Source of the DNA: Bradyrhizobium sp. CCBAU 53421
GTDB taxonomy: Bacteria; Pseudomonadota; Alphaproteobacteria; Rhizobiales; Xanthobacteraceae
DNA length: 64,000 nt
Assembly: GCF_015291625.1 (NCBI RefSeq)
Contig: NZ_CP030047.1
Span: 5,146,001-5,210,000 of the forward strand
Direction: 5' to 3'
Part shown: positions 34,654-45,573 of the stretch, piece after piece
Position numbering within the stretch: the first letter of the stretch is position 1
Layout: each line of letters starts with the position of its first letter
The notes under the pieces: generated by a model
What the model was told of the DNA's origin: nothing
Databases searched by the model: none
The model's input: the letters and a program-made list of their open reading frames with translations, nothing else
Made by a program: the position numbers and the translations under genes

Positions 34654-35145
34654 TCAGAACGGGATGTCGTCGTCCATGTCGCTGTTGCGGCTGCCGCCGC
34701 CGGCGGCGACCGCACGGCGCGGCGCCGAGCTGACCGGACCGGACGAGCCGAAATCGCTGCCGCCGTCATCGGAGAAGCTGCCGCCTCCGCCGCCCCGCCC
34801 GTCAAGCATGGTGAGGTTGGAGTTGAAGCCCTGCAGCACGACCTCGGTCGAGTACTTCTCGACGCCGCTCTGGTCGGTCCATTTGCGGGTCTGCAACTGA
34901 CCCTCGATGTACACCTTGGCGCCCTTCTTCAGGTACTGCTCGGCGACCTTGCAGAGGCCTTCGTTGAAGATCACGACGCGGTGCCACTCGGTCTTTTCCT
35001 TGCGCTCGCCGGTGCCCTTGTCGCGCCAGGTTTCCGAGGTGGCGATGGAAAGATTGGCGATCGGACGGCCGTCCTGCGTCCGCCGGATTTCCGGATCCTT
35101 GCCGAGGTTTCCAACCAGGATCACCTTGTTCACGCTTCCTGCCAT
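34654..35145 (-). CDS. ssb: Single-stranded DNA-binding protein
   Basis: Binds single-stranded DNA in replication, repair and recombination. Start at [28 protein letters not shown] (35145); the ORF extends 12 codons upstream. The OB fold covers residues 1-110 ([57 protein letters not shown]). A Gly/Ser-rich linker follows, and the protein ends MDDDIPF, the acidic tip that recruits SSB-interacting proteins. Length 163. A LexA box lies about 170 bases upstream. Confidence 0.95.
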   Translation of the reverse strand: MAGSVNKVILVGNLGKDPEIRRTQDGRPIANLSIATSETWRDKGTGERKEKTEWHRVVIFNEGLCKVAEQYLKKGAKVYIEGQLQTRKWTDQSGVEKYSTEVVLQGFNSNLTMLDGRGGGGGSFSDDGGSDFGSSGPVSSAPRRAVAAGGGSRNSDMDDDIPF

Positions 35146-35593
35146 CGCATCATCTCCACTCAAAACCGGGCGTCCGGACATCGGCCGCCACTCTCAACCT
35201 TCGCCACTTACTTTGCAGGCGTCGTGGATGACCCTATACGCCGGAGCCGGCTCGCTGCCTTTGCCGTCGCGCGGTTTATCCACGGATATCGAGATATAGC
35301 ACCGCCGCCGACAATGTTCCAGTTTTGTTCGCCACAACCAGCCGTAGAGCCCGCCGGCGCCGGTCGAGCGGCATCCGATTTCGATCCGGGGCTGCCTGCC
35401 GGTTCCACAGCACGAGAAAACCGGCGAAAAATCAATGCCTTGCAACGGCCACACTTCTTCCGCGAGTGTGGCTTTTGGGAGACGGCGCTTCCGGTTGAAT
35501 CAGCGTATAGCTAGCACCCATCAGACGGGCGCTCGCGTCTGAGATCGCGCTTCGGGACCCTTTGGAAGCCGATTGGGAGCTGGGAGTTTCACG
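35146..35593. other. ssb / porin intergenic region
   Basis: This 450-base gap holds the LexA box at 35316-35330. No coding sequence is supported; short frames lack ribosome binding sites. Confidence 0.5.
35316..35330. promoter_or_regulatory. LexA (SOS) box upstream of ssb
   Basis: GTTC (35316-35319), seven bases (CAGTTTT), GTTC (35327-35330) match the alphaproteobacterial LexA box GTTC-N7-GTTC. It lies between the divergent ssb and porin genes, about 170 bases from the ssb start. Confidence 0.6.
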
Positions 35594-36340
35594 ATGAAGA
35601 AGTTTTTGCTCGGTACGGTTGCCCTGATTGCATTCGCTGCGCCGGCCGCGGCCGCCGATCTTGCGGCACGCCCCTACACCAAGGCGCCGCCGCCGATGAT
35701 CGCCGCCGTCTATGACTGGAGCGGCTTCTACATCGGCGTCAACGGCGGCTGGGGCTCGAGCCACAATTGCTGGGACCAGGTCCCGGGCGGCATCTTCATC
35801 GGATCGGATGGTTGCCATGATGCGACCGGCGGCGTCGCCGGCGGCCAGATCGGCTATCGCTGGCAGGCGGGCGCCTGGGTGTTCGGCCTCGAAGCGCAGG
35901 GCGACTGGGCCGACCTGAAGGGCAGCAACAACAGCGCGCTGTTCCCGGGCCTGTTCACCAACCAGAGCAAGATCGACGCGTTCGGCCTGTTCACTGGCCA
36001 GATCGGCTACGCCGTCAACAACGTGCTGCTGTACGCCAAGGGCGGTGCGGCGCTGACCGACAACCGCTTCAACACCTACTTCACGCCGACCGGCGTCCTC
36101 GCCGGCAGCGCCAGCGACACCCGCTGGGGCGGCACCATCGGTGCCGGCATCGAAGTCGGCTTCGCGCCGAACTGGACCGCCGGTGTCGAATACGACCACC
36201 TGTTCATGCAGGACAAGACCTACAACCTCACCACGCCGGCCGGCGCGCTGTTCAGCAGCATCCGCGATCGCCAGGACGTCGACCTCGTCACCGTCCGCGT
36301 GAACTACAAGTGGGGCGGCCCGGTGGTTGCGCGCTACTGA
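35594..36340 (+). CDS. Outer-membrane beta-barrel porin (Omp25/RopB-like), 248 aa
   Basis: Signal peptide MKKFLLGTVALIAFAAPAAAADLAA, followed by the signature of the rhizobial Omp25/RopB-like family: YDWSGFYIGVNGGWGSSHN, GGVAGGQIGYRWQAGAWVFGLEAQGDWADLKGS. An eight-stranded barrel ends VDLVTVRVNYKWGGPVVARY with a C-terminal aromatic residue. It probably stabilises the envelope. It shares the divergent region with ssb and is followed at once by a terminator. A fragment and a second paralog follow downstream. Confidence 0.88.
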   Translation: MKKFLLGTVALIAFAAPAAAADLAARPYTKAPPPMIAAVYDWSGFYIGVNGGWGSSHNCWDQVPGGIFIGSDGCHDATGGVAGGQIGYRWQAGAWVFGLEAQGDWADLKGSNNSALFPGLFTNQSKIDAFGLFTGQIGYAVNNVLLYAKGGAALTDNRFNTYFTPTGVLAGSASDTRWGGTIGAGIEVGFAPNWTAGVEYDHLFMQDKTYNLTTPAGALFSSIRDRQDVDLVTVRVNYKWGGPVVARY

Positions 36341-36366
36341 TCGCGCGACTCGGATTTGACCTAAGG

Positions 36367-36394
36367 AAAGGCCGGCTTCGCGCCGGCCTTTTTG
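36367..36394 (+). terminator. Porin gene terminator
   Basis: AAGGCCGGC (36368-36376) and GCCGGCCTT (36382-36390) with a 5-base loop, followed by TTT. The same stem is reused after the second porin at 37581. Confidence 0.85.
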
Positions 36395-36441
36395 TGACCG
36401 GCTTGCCTGCGCAGCCGGCGCGCCGAACCATAGCCACGAAT

Positions 36442-36633
36442 CAAGCGTGGTTCGCCGTCAACTGGTCGGCCAAGCTCGAGTACAACTACATCGATCTCGG
36501 CAAGGTCGCGCCGATCCAGTACACGCCCACACTCAACGATCGCTCGGAGTGGAAGGACACCTTCCACACCGTCAAGCTCGGCATCAACTACCACTTCAAT
36601 TCGCCGGGCCCGGTCGTATCGGCGAAATACTGA
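36442..36633 (+). pseudogene. 3' fragment of a porin gene
   Basis: Frame reads WFAVNWSAKLEYNYIDLGKV, then RSEWKDTFHTVKLGINYHFNSPGPVVSAKY and stop at 36633, the last strands and C-terminal end of an Omp25/RopB-like barrel. There is no start region or signal peptide; the preceding bases are the terminator of the upstream porin. A separate terminator follows at 36670. It looks like the remains of a third tandem copy, left by a deletion or recombination. The fragment keeps no stop or frameshift in its preserved part. Confidence 0.7.
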
Positions 36634-36669
36634 GCTACCGGCGGTCGCACACGCACGTACACGACGAAC

Positions 36670-36702
36670 ACAAGAGCCGGCCGCGCGCCGGCTCTTGTGT
36701 TG
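36670..36702 (+). terminator. Terminator after porin fragment
   Basis: ACAAGAGCCGGC (36670-36681) pairs with GCCGGCTCTTGT, with GTGTTG after. It implies the fragment derives from a once complete gene with its own terminator. Confidence 0.75.
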
Positions 36703-36864
36703 CGTGCGAGCGCGCGCCACGCCTGGGCCGTTTTCCGTGCATTGTGGTTTCACGGATACACAACTTCCGAGGTTTCTATGTAGAAACACATGATCGTCAC
36801 GCGACACTGCTGTGACGCTCCCTTCAACGTTTGAAGGGGACAACAAGAAAATGGGACTGGGACT

Positions 36865-37530
36865 TTGAAAATCAGGAATGTTTTGCTGGCCTCGGCCGGC
36901 ATGTTTGCCCTCAGCGCAATTGCACCAGCAATGGCCGCCGATATGGCGGCACGCGCGCCTTACGTGAAGGCGCCGCCGCCGGCCGCGATCTACAACTGGA
37001 CCGGCTTCTACATCGGCGGCTTCGGTGGCTATGCCAGCGAGGACTCCGGCAATCCGAAGATGGAAGGCGGCTTCGCCGGCGGCACCATCGGCTACAACTG
37101 GCAGGCCGGTAACATCGTGTACGGCCTCGAGGCTGACGGCGCATGGGCTGACGTCGACGCTTCGGTGAACACGCTCGGCGTCACCGTGAAGAGCAAGATC
37201 GACGCGCTCGGCACCGCGCGCGGCCGCATCGGCTTCGCCGTCGACAAGGTGCTGTTCTACGGCACCGGCGGCTACGCCTGGGTCGACAACAAGATCAGCG
37301 TCAGCGCGCTCGGCGTGACCGCCTCGCAGAGCAACTTCCACTCCGGCTGGACCGTCGGCGCCGGCATCGAGGCGTTCATCGCCCCGCAGTGGTCGATCAA
37401 GGGCGAGTACCTGTATCGCAGCCTCGGCAGCGAGACCTATTTCGGCGTTGCCTCGCCGGACCTCAACCTGCACAGCGTGCAGTTCGGCGTGAACTATCAC
37501 TTCGGCGGCCCGATCGTCGCCAAGTACTAA
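36865..37530 (+). CDS. Outer-membrane beta-barrel porin (Omp25/RopB-like), 221 aa
   Basis: A TTG start at 36865 (LKIRNVLLASAG) is used, because the nearby ATG at 36851 runs into a stop after five codons. Signal peptide ends near AMAAD. The family motif is IYNWTGFYIGGFGGYASED, then GGFAGGTIGYNWQAGNIVYGLEADGAWADVD. It ends LHSVQFGVNYHFGGPIVAKY. It is shorter than the first porin (221 versus 248) and clearly a paralog. The uncommon TTG start and weak ribosome binding site may reduce translation. Confidence 0.85.
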   Translation: MKIRNVLLASAGMFALSAIAPAMAADMAARAPYVKAPPPAAIYNWTGFYIGGFGGYASEDSGNPKMEGGFAGGTIGYNWQAGNIVYGLEADGAWADVDASVNTLGVTVKSKIDALGTARGRIGFAVDKVLFYGTGGYAWVDNKISVSALGVTASQSNFHSGWTVGAGIEAFIAPQWSIKGEYLYRSLGSETYFGVASPDLNLHSVQFGVNYHFGGPIVAKY

Positions 37531-37580
37531 GCTAAGTACTGAGCCGAATACTGAGATCGATCTGCGCGCAGATCGTACGG

Positions 37581-37608
37581 AAAGGCCGGCCTCGCGCCGG
37601 CCTTTTTG
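37581..37608 (+). terminator. Second porin terminator
   Basis: AAGGCCGGC (37582-37590) and GCCGGCCTT with loop CTCGC, followed by five T. Identical stem to the one at 36367. Confidence 0.85.
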
Positions 37609-37823
37609 CTTATGAGTGCTTTCGAGCGAGGCCTGTCCCGGACTTGATCCGGGATCGATCCCGGTTCGCGTCGAGAAAACCGCGGCAAAACAGAAATCGA
37701 GAGCCCGTTCCGCTTCCATCGGAGCGGGAAAAGGCCCTGGCGGAACCGACCCCTGCTGACGGCTGCTGCCAACAGGCAAACTATCCGTTGATGGACGCGA
37801 CTCAGCACTGGAAATTGTCGACC

Positions 37824-37838
37824 GTTCTTCCTACGTTC
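37824..37838. promoter_or_regulatory. LexA (SOS) box upstream of uvrA
   Basis: GTTC (37824-37827), seven bases (TTCCTAC), GTTC (37835-37838) match the alphaproteobacterial LexA box. It lies about 90 bases before the uvrA start, so LexA probably represses uvrA. Confidence 0.75.
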
Positions 37839-37927
37839 CAGTCTTCACACCCCATCGGCGCAAGCTCCCGGCATCACCGGCGATGCGCGCCCAAAAGGCG
37901 CCCGATCATGCGCCCGGAACTGTCGCA

Positions 37928-40900
<2,973 letters not shown>

Positions 40901-40910
40901 CATTGGTAGG

Positions 40911-41312
40911 GTGAGCGAGCCGCAAACAAGCTTCGCGTTCGGAGATGACAGCGCTCCGCACACCGCTGCGGCGCGCGCAAACATTCCCGAAAACGTGACA
41001 AGCAAAGCAGCGCTCTTGGCTACGCTCGCAGCGCAGCTCCGATTCCCCGATTACTTTGGCAACACTTGGGATGCATTCGAGGAATGTATTCGCGATCTCT
41101 CATGGTTGCCCCGCGGTCCCGTATTCGTAACGCATACGGACGTACCCCTGATTAGCGACGTGTCGAACGCCATGACCTATGTGGCAATTCTGAATGACGC
41201 TGTCTGCAAGATGTCGCGACCGGCGGACCATCCGCTTTCAGTCGCATTTCCACCCCAGTATCACGACCAGGTCATGTGGTTGCTTCGAGCGGACCAAGCC
41301 CGTCGCACGTAG
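40911..41312 (+). CDS. Barstar-like RNase inhibitor family protein
   Basis: Begins at GTG 40911 (VSEPQTSFAFG...), 11 bases after uvrA; a possible longer or shorter start cannot be excluded. The segment TSKAALLATLAAQLRFPDYFGNTWDAFEECIRDLSWL matches the barstar fold, with its NWDAL-like motif (here NTWDAF). Barstar blocks barnase-type RNases in some bacteria. No barnase-like gene is beside it. Length 133. It could be a solo inhibitor, an immunity gene left after toxin loss, or a member with another role. Confidence 0.75.
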   Translation: MSEPQTSFAFGDDSAPHTAAARANIPENVTSKAALLATLAAQLRFPDYFGNTWDAFEECIRDLSWLPRGPVFVTHTDVPLISDVSNAMTYVAILNDAVCKMSRPADHPLSVAFPPQYHDQVMWLLRADQARRT

Positions 41313-41314
41313 CG

Positions 41315-41399
41315 CGTAGGATGGGTAGAGCGAAGCGAAACCCATCGACTCATCTCGCGGCCCGAACGATGGGTATCGCTTCGCTCCACCCATCCTACG
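41315..41399. repeat. Palindromic extragenic repeat (family C)
   Basis: CGTAGGATGGGT... and ...ACCCATCCTACG form an 11-bp outer inverted repeat, with inner arms AGCGAAGCGAAACCCATCG and CGATGGGTATCGCTTCGCT. Its right end supplies the last codon and the stop of the neighbouring VOC gene. Confidence 0.75.
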
Positions 41400-41766
41400 G
41401 ATTTCCTCGGTAAGTGGCTATCTGCCAGACGTTTGCCCAGGAATCCCGGACCGTCGCTCGCCTGTCGCCATAGGGCGTATCGGCAGGTGCCTCGATCGAT
41501 TCAGCACCGGCCGCTATCGCCCGCCGATAGGTCTCGTCCGCGTCCTCGACGTAGACATAGAGAAAGGCCGGCATGGCCCCGCGGACGCCTCCGCCGTCGC
41601 TGATCAGGATGATCGAGTCTCCGATGCGCATTTCCGTTGGCGCGCCGGAGCGGACGTCGCCTTCCGCACCGAAAACGTCTTTCAGGAAGCCGGCCAAACC
41701 GGCGAGATCGCGCGTGACAATTCTCGGTATCACGGAAGGCCAGCCGGCGGGCTTGAATTGGGGCAT
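41395..41766 (-). CDS. VOC (glyoxalase/bleomycin resistance fold) family protein
   Basis: A 123-residue vicinal-oxygen-chelate protein. Start at MPQFKPAGWPSVIPRIVTRDLAGLAGFLKDVFGAEGDVR; the longer ORF is not needed. Its pattern follows PhnB/YdeK-like VOC proteins (MRIGDSIILISDGGG, PAFLYVYVEDADETYRRAIAAGAESIEAPADTPYGDRRATVRDSWANVWQIATY). No clear set of metal-ligand His/Glu is conserved, so it may lack the metal. The stop codon lies inside the palindromic repeat. Function unknown. Confidence 0.8.
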   Translation of the reverse strand: MPQFKPAGWPSVIPRIVTRDLAGLAGFLKDVFGAEGDVRSGAPTEMRIGDSIILISDGGGVRGAMPAFLYVYVEDADETYRRAIAAGAESIEAPADTPYGDRRATVRDSWANVWQIATYRGNP

Positions 41767-41978
41767 GGGTCTGCCTTTGACGAAGCGACGATGGTGCGTG
41801 CTGATGAAAGCTACCAGAAGCGCAGGAGCAAGTAGACCGGATGAGCGAAGCGATATCCGGGACTGTCGGCCGAACAAGTGGATGGCTCCCGCATCTCTCT
41901 GAGCCTGTCATCGGGCGCGTGTTCGCGCGACCCGTTGGCTCATGCGGGATACGATGACTGGAGCAGCCCACTCCCGCC

Positions 41979-42311
41979 CTACACCGCCCAATAATTCGGG
42001 TGCGTGTACGCGTGCGAGCGGTCGCCCCAGTCGAATTCGTCGCCGTCGAACTCGGACGGGCCGGTGCGCAGATCGTCCAGCGTCACCTCGGCCTCGAAGG
42101 CCTGGCGCGCGGGATCGAATTTCAAGGCCGTCCATTTGACGGGATAATGGTGGTGAGTGCTGAGCACGCCACCAGTCTTGATCACGGCGTAGGCCACCGT
42201 GCCGCTCACCTTGTCGAGCATCAGCCGCTCGATCGAGCCGAGCTTCGTGCCGTCGCGTCCGAACACGCAGACATGCTCGACGCGGTCGCTGGGCACCAAG
42301 GTATGATGCAT
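41979..42311 (-). CDS. PRC-barrel domain protein, 110 aa
   Basis: Start at MHHTLVPSDRVEHVCVF after AACAGGGAGGATGCC. Residues about 12-60 match the PRC-barrel (VCVFGRDGTKLGSIERLMLDKVSGTVAYAVIKTGGVL), a small beta-barrel used in photosynthetic reaction-centre H subunits and RimM. The rest is acidic (FDGDEFDWGDRSH). Stand-alone PRC proteins are common in Bradyrhizobium and often stress related. No neighbour suggests a role. Confidence 0.8.
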   Translation of the reverse strand: MHHTLVPSDRVEHVCVFGRDGTKLGSIERLMLDKVSGTVAYAVIKTGGVLSTHHHYPVKWTALKFDPARQAFEAEVTLDDLRTGPSEFDGDEFDWGDRSHAYTHPNYWAV

Positions 42312-42410
42312 GGCATCCTCCCTGTTTTCCCTTGTTCGGCCGGGATTATAGCACCTGCGCGTCCCAATGTGCACAGGTCGTCGGGCGAATTGGCGAAGCG
42401 TAATCCGCCG

Positions 42411-42950
42411 TCACTGCCCGAGAAACTCCGGCGGCACCCGGTCGGTCAGCCATACCCCGTTGTCCGCCCGGTAAAACTTGAATCCCTTGCCGTGCATGGC
42501 ACCTGCATCGACCTTGAAAATGTGGGGCTTGCCGTGACGCTGACCGACGCGCACGGCTGTCGCTTCATCGGCGGACAGATGCACCTGCTGGCGTGCCTGC
42601 GGCTTCAGGCCTTCCACCAGGATCGCATCGACAAACCGCGTCGCGGTCCCGTGATACAGGATCGACGGCGGCTGTTGCGGCGGCAGACCCAGCTGCACCG
42701 ATACCGAGTGCCCCTGCGCGGCACGGATGTCGCGGCCATCGGCCGAGATCGAAAACCGCTTCTTGTCGCTGGCCGCGGCGACATCGAGCAGGTCAGCCCG
42801 GCTAAACCGCGTTCCGGCCGCGTTGGCTTTCTCAACCAGTTCATCAATGTTGGCCCAGCCGTCAGCGCTGAGCGTCAAGCCGATCTCGTCGGGCTTGTGC
42901 CGCAGCACGAAGCTCAAGAACTTGCTGAGCTGGATTTGATCGATCGGCAT
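42411..42950 (-). CDS. kptA: RNA 2'-phosphotransferase (KptA/Tpt1 family)
   Basis: Removes a 2'-phosphate from RNA to NAD+, in eukaryotes after tRNA splicing. Residues: SKFLSFVLRHKP with conserved Arg-His near 17, the RAAQGHSVSV motif around 77, LYHGTATRFVDAIL, and VWLTDRVPPEFL at the end. The HLSADEATAVRVG block matches the Tpt1/KptA C-terminal lobe. Length 179 is typical. The bacterial role is unknown because this 2'-phosphate is not a usual product here. Confidence 0.88.
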   Translation of the reverse strand: MPIDQIQLSKFLSFVLRHKPDEIGLTLSADGWANIDELVEKANAAGTRFSRADLLDVAAASDKKRFSISADGRDIRAAQGHSVSVQLGLPPQQPPSILYHGTATRFVDAILVEGLKPQARQQVHLSADEATAVRVGQRHGKPHIFKVDAGAMHGKGFKFYRADNGVWLTDRVPPEFLGQ

Positions 42951-43070
42951 CGGGTGTGGTCCTGTCCGGCTGACTTATACCCAAGGCCAAACGTGACGAG
43001 CAAGTCACCCGGCAAGCGAAGAAATCGTAGCGGTGGGTGACGCGTCGCTAGCCCGCCCTGCGCAGCACAC

Positions 43071-44009
43071 CTACTCCGTCCTTCTCAGAAACACCCCGAA
43101 CGCCCTTGGGCTGTCGCCGACCTTGACCTCGCCAATCACCTTCAGCTCGGCGGCGTCGATCACGGAGAGCGTATTGCTCTCCCAGTTCGCGACCACCACC
43201 TGCTTGCCGTCGGCCGTGGCCTCGATGCCTTCGGGGTAATCGCCGACACTGATCCGCTTCACGGGCTGCAATGTCGCGAGGTCGAACACGCTGACCTTGC
43301 CGTCATACTGGTCGGTGACGAAGCCGCGGCCCTGCGCCAGCGCCACCGCATAGGGACGCAGGCCGACGTGGACGCGGCCGATCTCGCGCGCGGCCGCGAT
43401 GTCGATCACCGAGACGTCGTTGGAGCCGACATTGGCGGTGTAGGCGCGCCTGCCCTCTGCATCGACGGTGACGCCGAACGGACGGGAGCCGACCTTCACG
43501 ATCCCTCGCCGCTCCCGCGTGCCAGTGTCGATGATCGACACGCTGTCGTCGTCGCGGTCGGCCGAGAGCAGCCGCCGCCCGTCCGGCGTCACGGCAAGCC
43601 CGGACGGCGAAGCGCCGACCGCAAGATTGGCCACGACACGCTGCTCCCTGGCATCGATCACCCGCACCGCGGCGGCGTACCAGTCGGCGACATAGACCGT
43701 CGCGCCGTCGGGCGCCACGGCAATGCCGAGCGGCCCGCCGCCGACGTCGACCCGGCCGACCACCTTGCGCGTTGACGCGTCGACCACCGTGACCGCCTTG
43801 GCATCCGGGCTCGTCACATAGGCGAAGCGGCCGTCATTGCTGACAGCGACACCCGCGGGCTTGCCGCCGATCGGGATCGTTGCCACCGGCTTCGAGCTCG
43901 CAAGATCGACCACCGTCAGGTCGTCGCTGAGCTGGTTGGTGACGAACGCCTCCTCGGCCCGCGCGGCGCCGAGGCCGGCGAGCAGCGCCAGCAGCGCGAT
44001 CGCGCGCAT
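43071..44009 (-). CDS. YVTN-type beta-propeller repeat protein, periplasmic
   Basis: Signal peptide MRAIALLALLAGLGAARAE and about seven repeats of 42 residues with the pattern 'G..P.G.A....G...YV......V.VID' (e.g. GGKPAGVAVSNDGRFAYVTSPDAKAVTVVD, VGASPSGLAVTPDGRRLLSADRDDDSVSIID). It has 312 residues. The start lies 2 bases after the stop of the upstream SRPBCC gene, so the two are coupled. Similar propeller/MxaD-like pairs accompany PQQ-dependent alcohol dehydrogenases in Bradyrhizobium; none is in this window. Confidence 0.8.
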   Translation of the reverse strand: MRAIALLALLAGLGAARAEEAFVTNQLSDDLTVVDLASSKPVATIPIGGKPAGVAVSNDGRFAYVTSPDAKAVTVVDASTRKVVGRVDVGGGPLGIAVAPDGATVYVADWYAAAVRVIDAREQRVVANLAVGASPSGLAVTPDGRRLLSADRDDDSVSIIDTGTRERRGIVKVGSRPFGVTVDAEGRRAYTANVGSNDVSVIDIAAAREIGRVHVGLRPYAVALAQGRGFVTDQYDGKVSVFDLATLQPVKRISVGDYPEGIEATADGKQVVVANWESNTLSVIDAAELKVIGEVKVGDSPRAFGVFLRRTE

Positions 44010-44011
44010 GC

Positions 44012-44551
44012 TCAGCTGCCGCTCTCGATCTTCTTCTTCAGCGCCGCCAGCCCGCCCCGGTAGAGCTCGCTCACCGCCTTCACGGCGGCCTCGTCGTTCA
44101 GCTCCGGCGGCGGATCGTTGTTCGGAAAGCCGCGGTAGAAGGCGCCGGCCCATTCCAGCTTCGCCTTGCCGCCCGGCGCCGGCGACACCGACAGGGTCGA
44201 GGAATAATTGGTGACCGGCAGCACCTTCACGTCGACCGCGGTGATCCGGTACGAATAGCTCATCATCTCGGGCTCGTATTTGTAGAGCTCCTCGTCGATG
44301 GTAATGCCAGGTGCCAGGGTCAGCCGCCGCGTGGCGCCGATCTCGTTGCCCTTCTCGCCCTCGGTCTTTGCGACACCGGCAAGCCAGCTCATGTCCTGGA
44401 AATTGCCGATCACCGCCCACACCTTGGCCTGCGGCGCATCGATCTCGATGGATTCCCGTACCTTCTGGCGGGTCGGCCCATGGGCCCAGGCGGCCCCCAA
44501 CACGGTCAATGCCGCCGCCACCACGAAAGTCCGTGCGATCGTCCGCCTCAT
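44012..44551 (-). CDS. SRPBCC (MxaD-like) periplasmic protein, 179 aa
   Basis: Signal peptide ends near AWAHG (ALTVLGAAWA), so it is exported. The SRPBCC fold is evident from VRESIEIDAPQAKVWAVIGNFQDMSWLAGVAKTEGEKGNEIGATRRLTLAPG and VTNYSSTLSVSPAPGGKAKLEWAGAFYRGF. The protein resembles MxaD-like proteins, which aid methanol dehydrogenase and cytochrome cL contact in methylotrophs. It forms an operon with the YVTN propeller gene 2 bases downstream. The assignment is suggestive only. Confidence 0.7.
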   Translation of the reverse strand: MRRTIARTFVVAAALTVLGAAWAHGPTRQKVRESIEIDAPQAKVWAVIGNFQDMSWLAGVAKTEGEKGNEIGATRRLTLAPGITIDEELYKYEPEMMSYSYRITAVDVKVLPVTNYSSTLSVSPAPGGKAKLEWAGAFYRGFPNNDPPPELNDEAAVKAVSELYRGGLAALKKKIESGS

Positions 44552-44709
44552 CCTTGGTCCTCTCCCGATGCCTGTCGGCCCTGCGCCGCCGGGCGCATGC
44601 CGCAGTTTATGATTGGAGGTTCTAGCCTAGACCGGCGACCTGTTTCTTGCACCAGAGCGAAGTCGCCGCCGCCGGCTTCCCCGGGAGGCAAGCCTGCCGG
44701 GCAGCGGCT

Positions 44710-45474
44710 TCAGTCCTCGATCGCCGCCTCGACGAACCCCTTGGGGTCGTCGCAGAACTCGCGCATCAGCCGGTAGTGATCGGTGTCCTTGAGGCCCACC
44801 GGCTCCAGCCCATATTTGGTAACCCGCAACAGCGTCGCGTTCGGATACGCCATCAGCACCGGCGCGTGGGTCGCCATGATCACCTGGCAGTGGCCGGTGC
44901 CGTTCATCCGGTGCAACAATTTGAGGAATTCGATCTGCCGCGACGGCGACAGCGCAGATTCCGGCTCGTCGAAGATGAAGATGCCCTGCCGCTGGCACCG
45001 CTCGTTGAAGAAGCGCAGGAACCCCTCGCCGTGGGAATAGGACAGGAAGTTCGGCGGCACGTCTCCGACATCCAGCGCGGCCTCGTCGACATAGCGCGCC
45101 ACCGAGAAAAAGCTCTCGGCGCGGAAGAACCAGCCATTCGTGATCTTAGGTAGCCAGCTGGCACGCAGCGCCGACGCAAGTGAGCCGCCCATCTTCTCAA
45201 CGGCATTGCCGTGGTCGACCGCGCGATAGCCCTTGCCGCCGCCGGCATCGTCATAGCCGGCCATCACCGCGATGCCCTCCAGCAGCGTCGACTTGCCGGT
45301 GCCGTTCTCGCCGACGATGATGGTGATCGCCTTGTCGAAGCTGAGTTCGAATTCGTCGCGCAGCAGCGGCAGCACGAACGGATATGCGTTGCGATCGGGA
45401 ATGCGCGCGGGATCGAGCCAGACGCGCCTCAGGTACGGCGCGGGCATGTTGATCGGGCGGCTTCGTCTGGCCAT
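44710..45474 (-). CDS. AAA family ATPase (ABC-like fold)
   Basis: A 254-residue single ATPase. Walker A GENGTGKST at about residues 55-63, an LSYSHGEGF element that resembles a degenerate ABC signature, Walker B GIFIFDEPE, and the His switch in TH(APVL). The C-terminal helix includes KDTDHYRLMREFCDDPKGFVEAA. It belongs to a broad group of stand-alone RecF/ABC-like AAA ATPases; some are toxin, phage-defence or DNA-linked, others unknown. No partner gene with nuclease or toxin features is adjacent, so no system can be claimed. Start at MARRSRPIN. Confidence 0.75.
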   Translation of the reverse strand: MARRSRPINMPAPYLRRVWLDPARIPDRNAYPFVLPLLRDEFELSFDKAITIIVGENGTGKSTLLEGIAVMAGYDDAGGGKGYRAVDHGNAVEKMGGSLASALRASWLPKITNGWFFRAESFFSVARYVDEAALDVGDVPPNFLSYSHGEGFLRFFNERCQRQGIFIFDEPESALSPSRQIEFLKLLHRMNGTGHCQVIMATHAPVLMAYPNATLLRVTKYGLEPVGLKDTDHYRLMREFCDDPKGFVEAAIED

Positions 45475-45573
45475 ATGCGCAAATCCGGGGAAACAACGGC
45501 GGGTGGCACAGTTTATGATCCCAGCCCGTCACAATCCTAGATGACGTGATATCCGATACCCCGCAAGGCCGAC

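Larger units (their letters stand above)
37531..37927. other. Intergenic region before uvrA
   Basis: About 400 bases holding the porin terminator (37581), a short extragenic repeat piece (the segment around 37626-37672, a dispersed GTCCCGGACTTGATCCGGG-type element), and the LexA box at 37824. No gene is supported. Confidence 0.6.
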
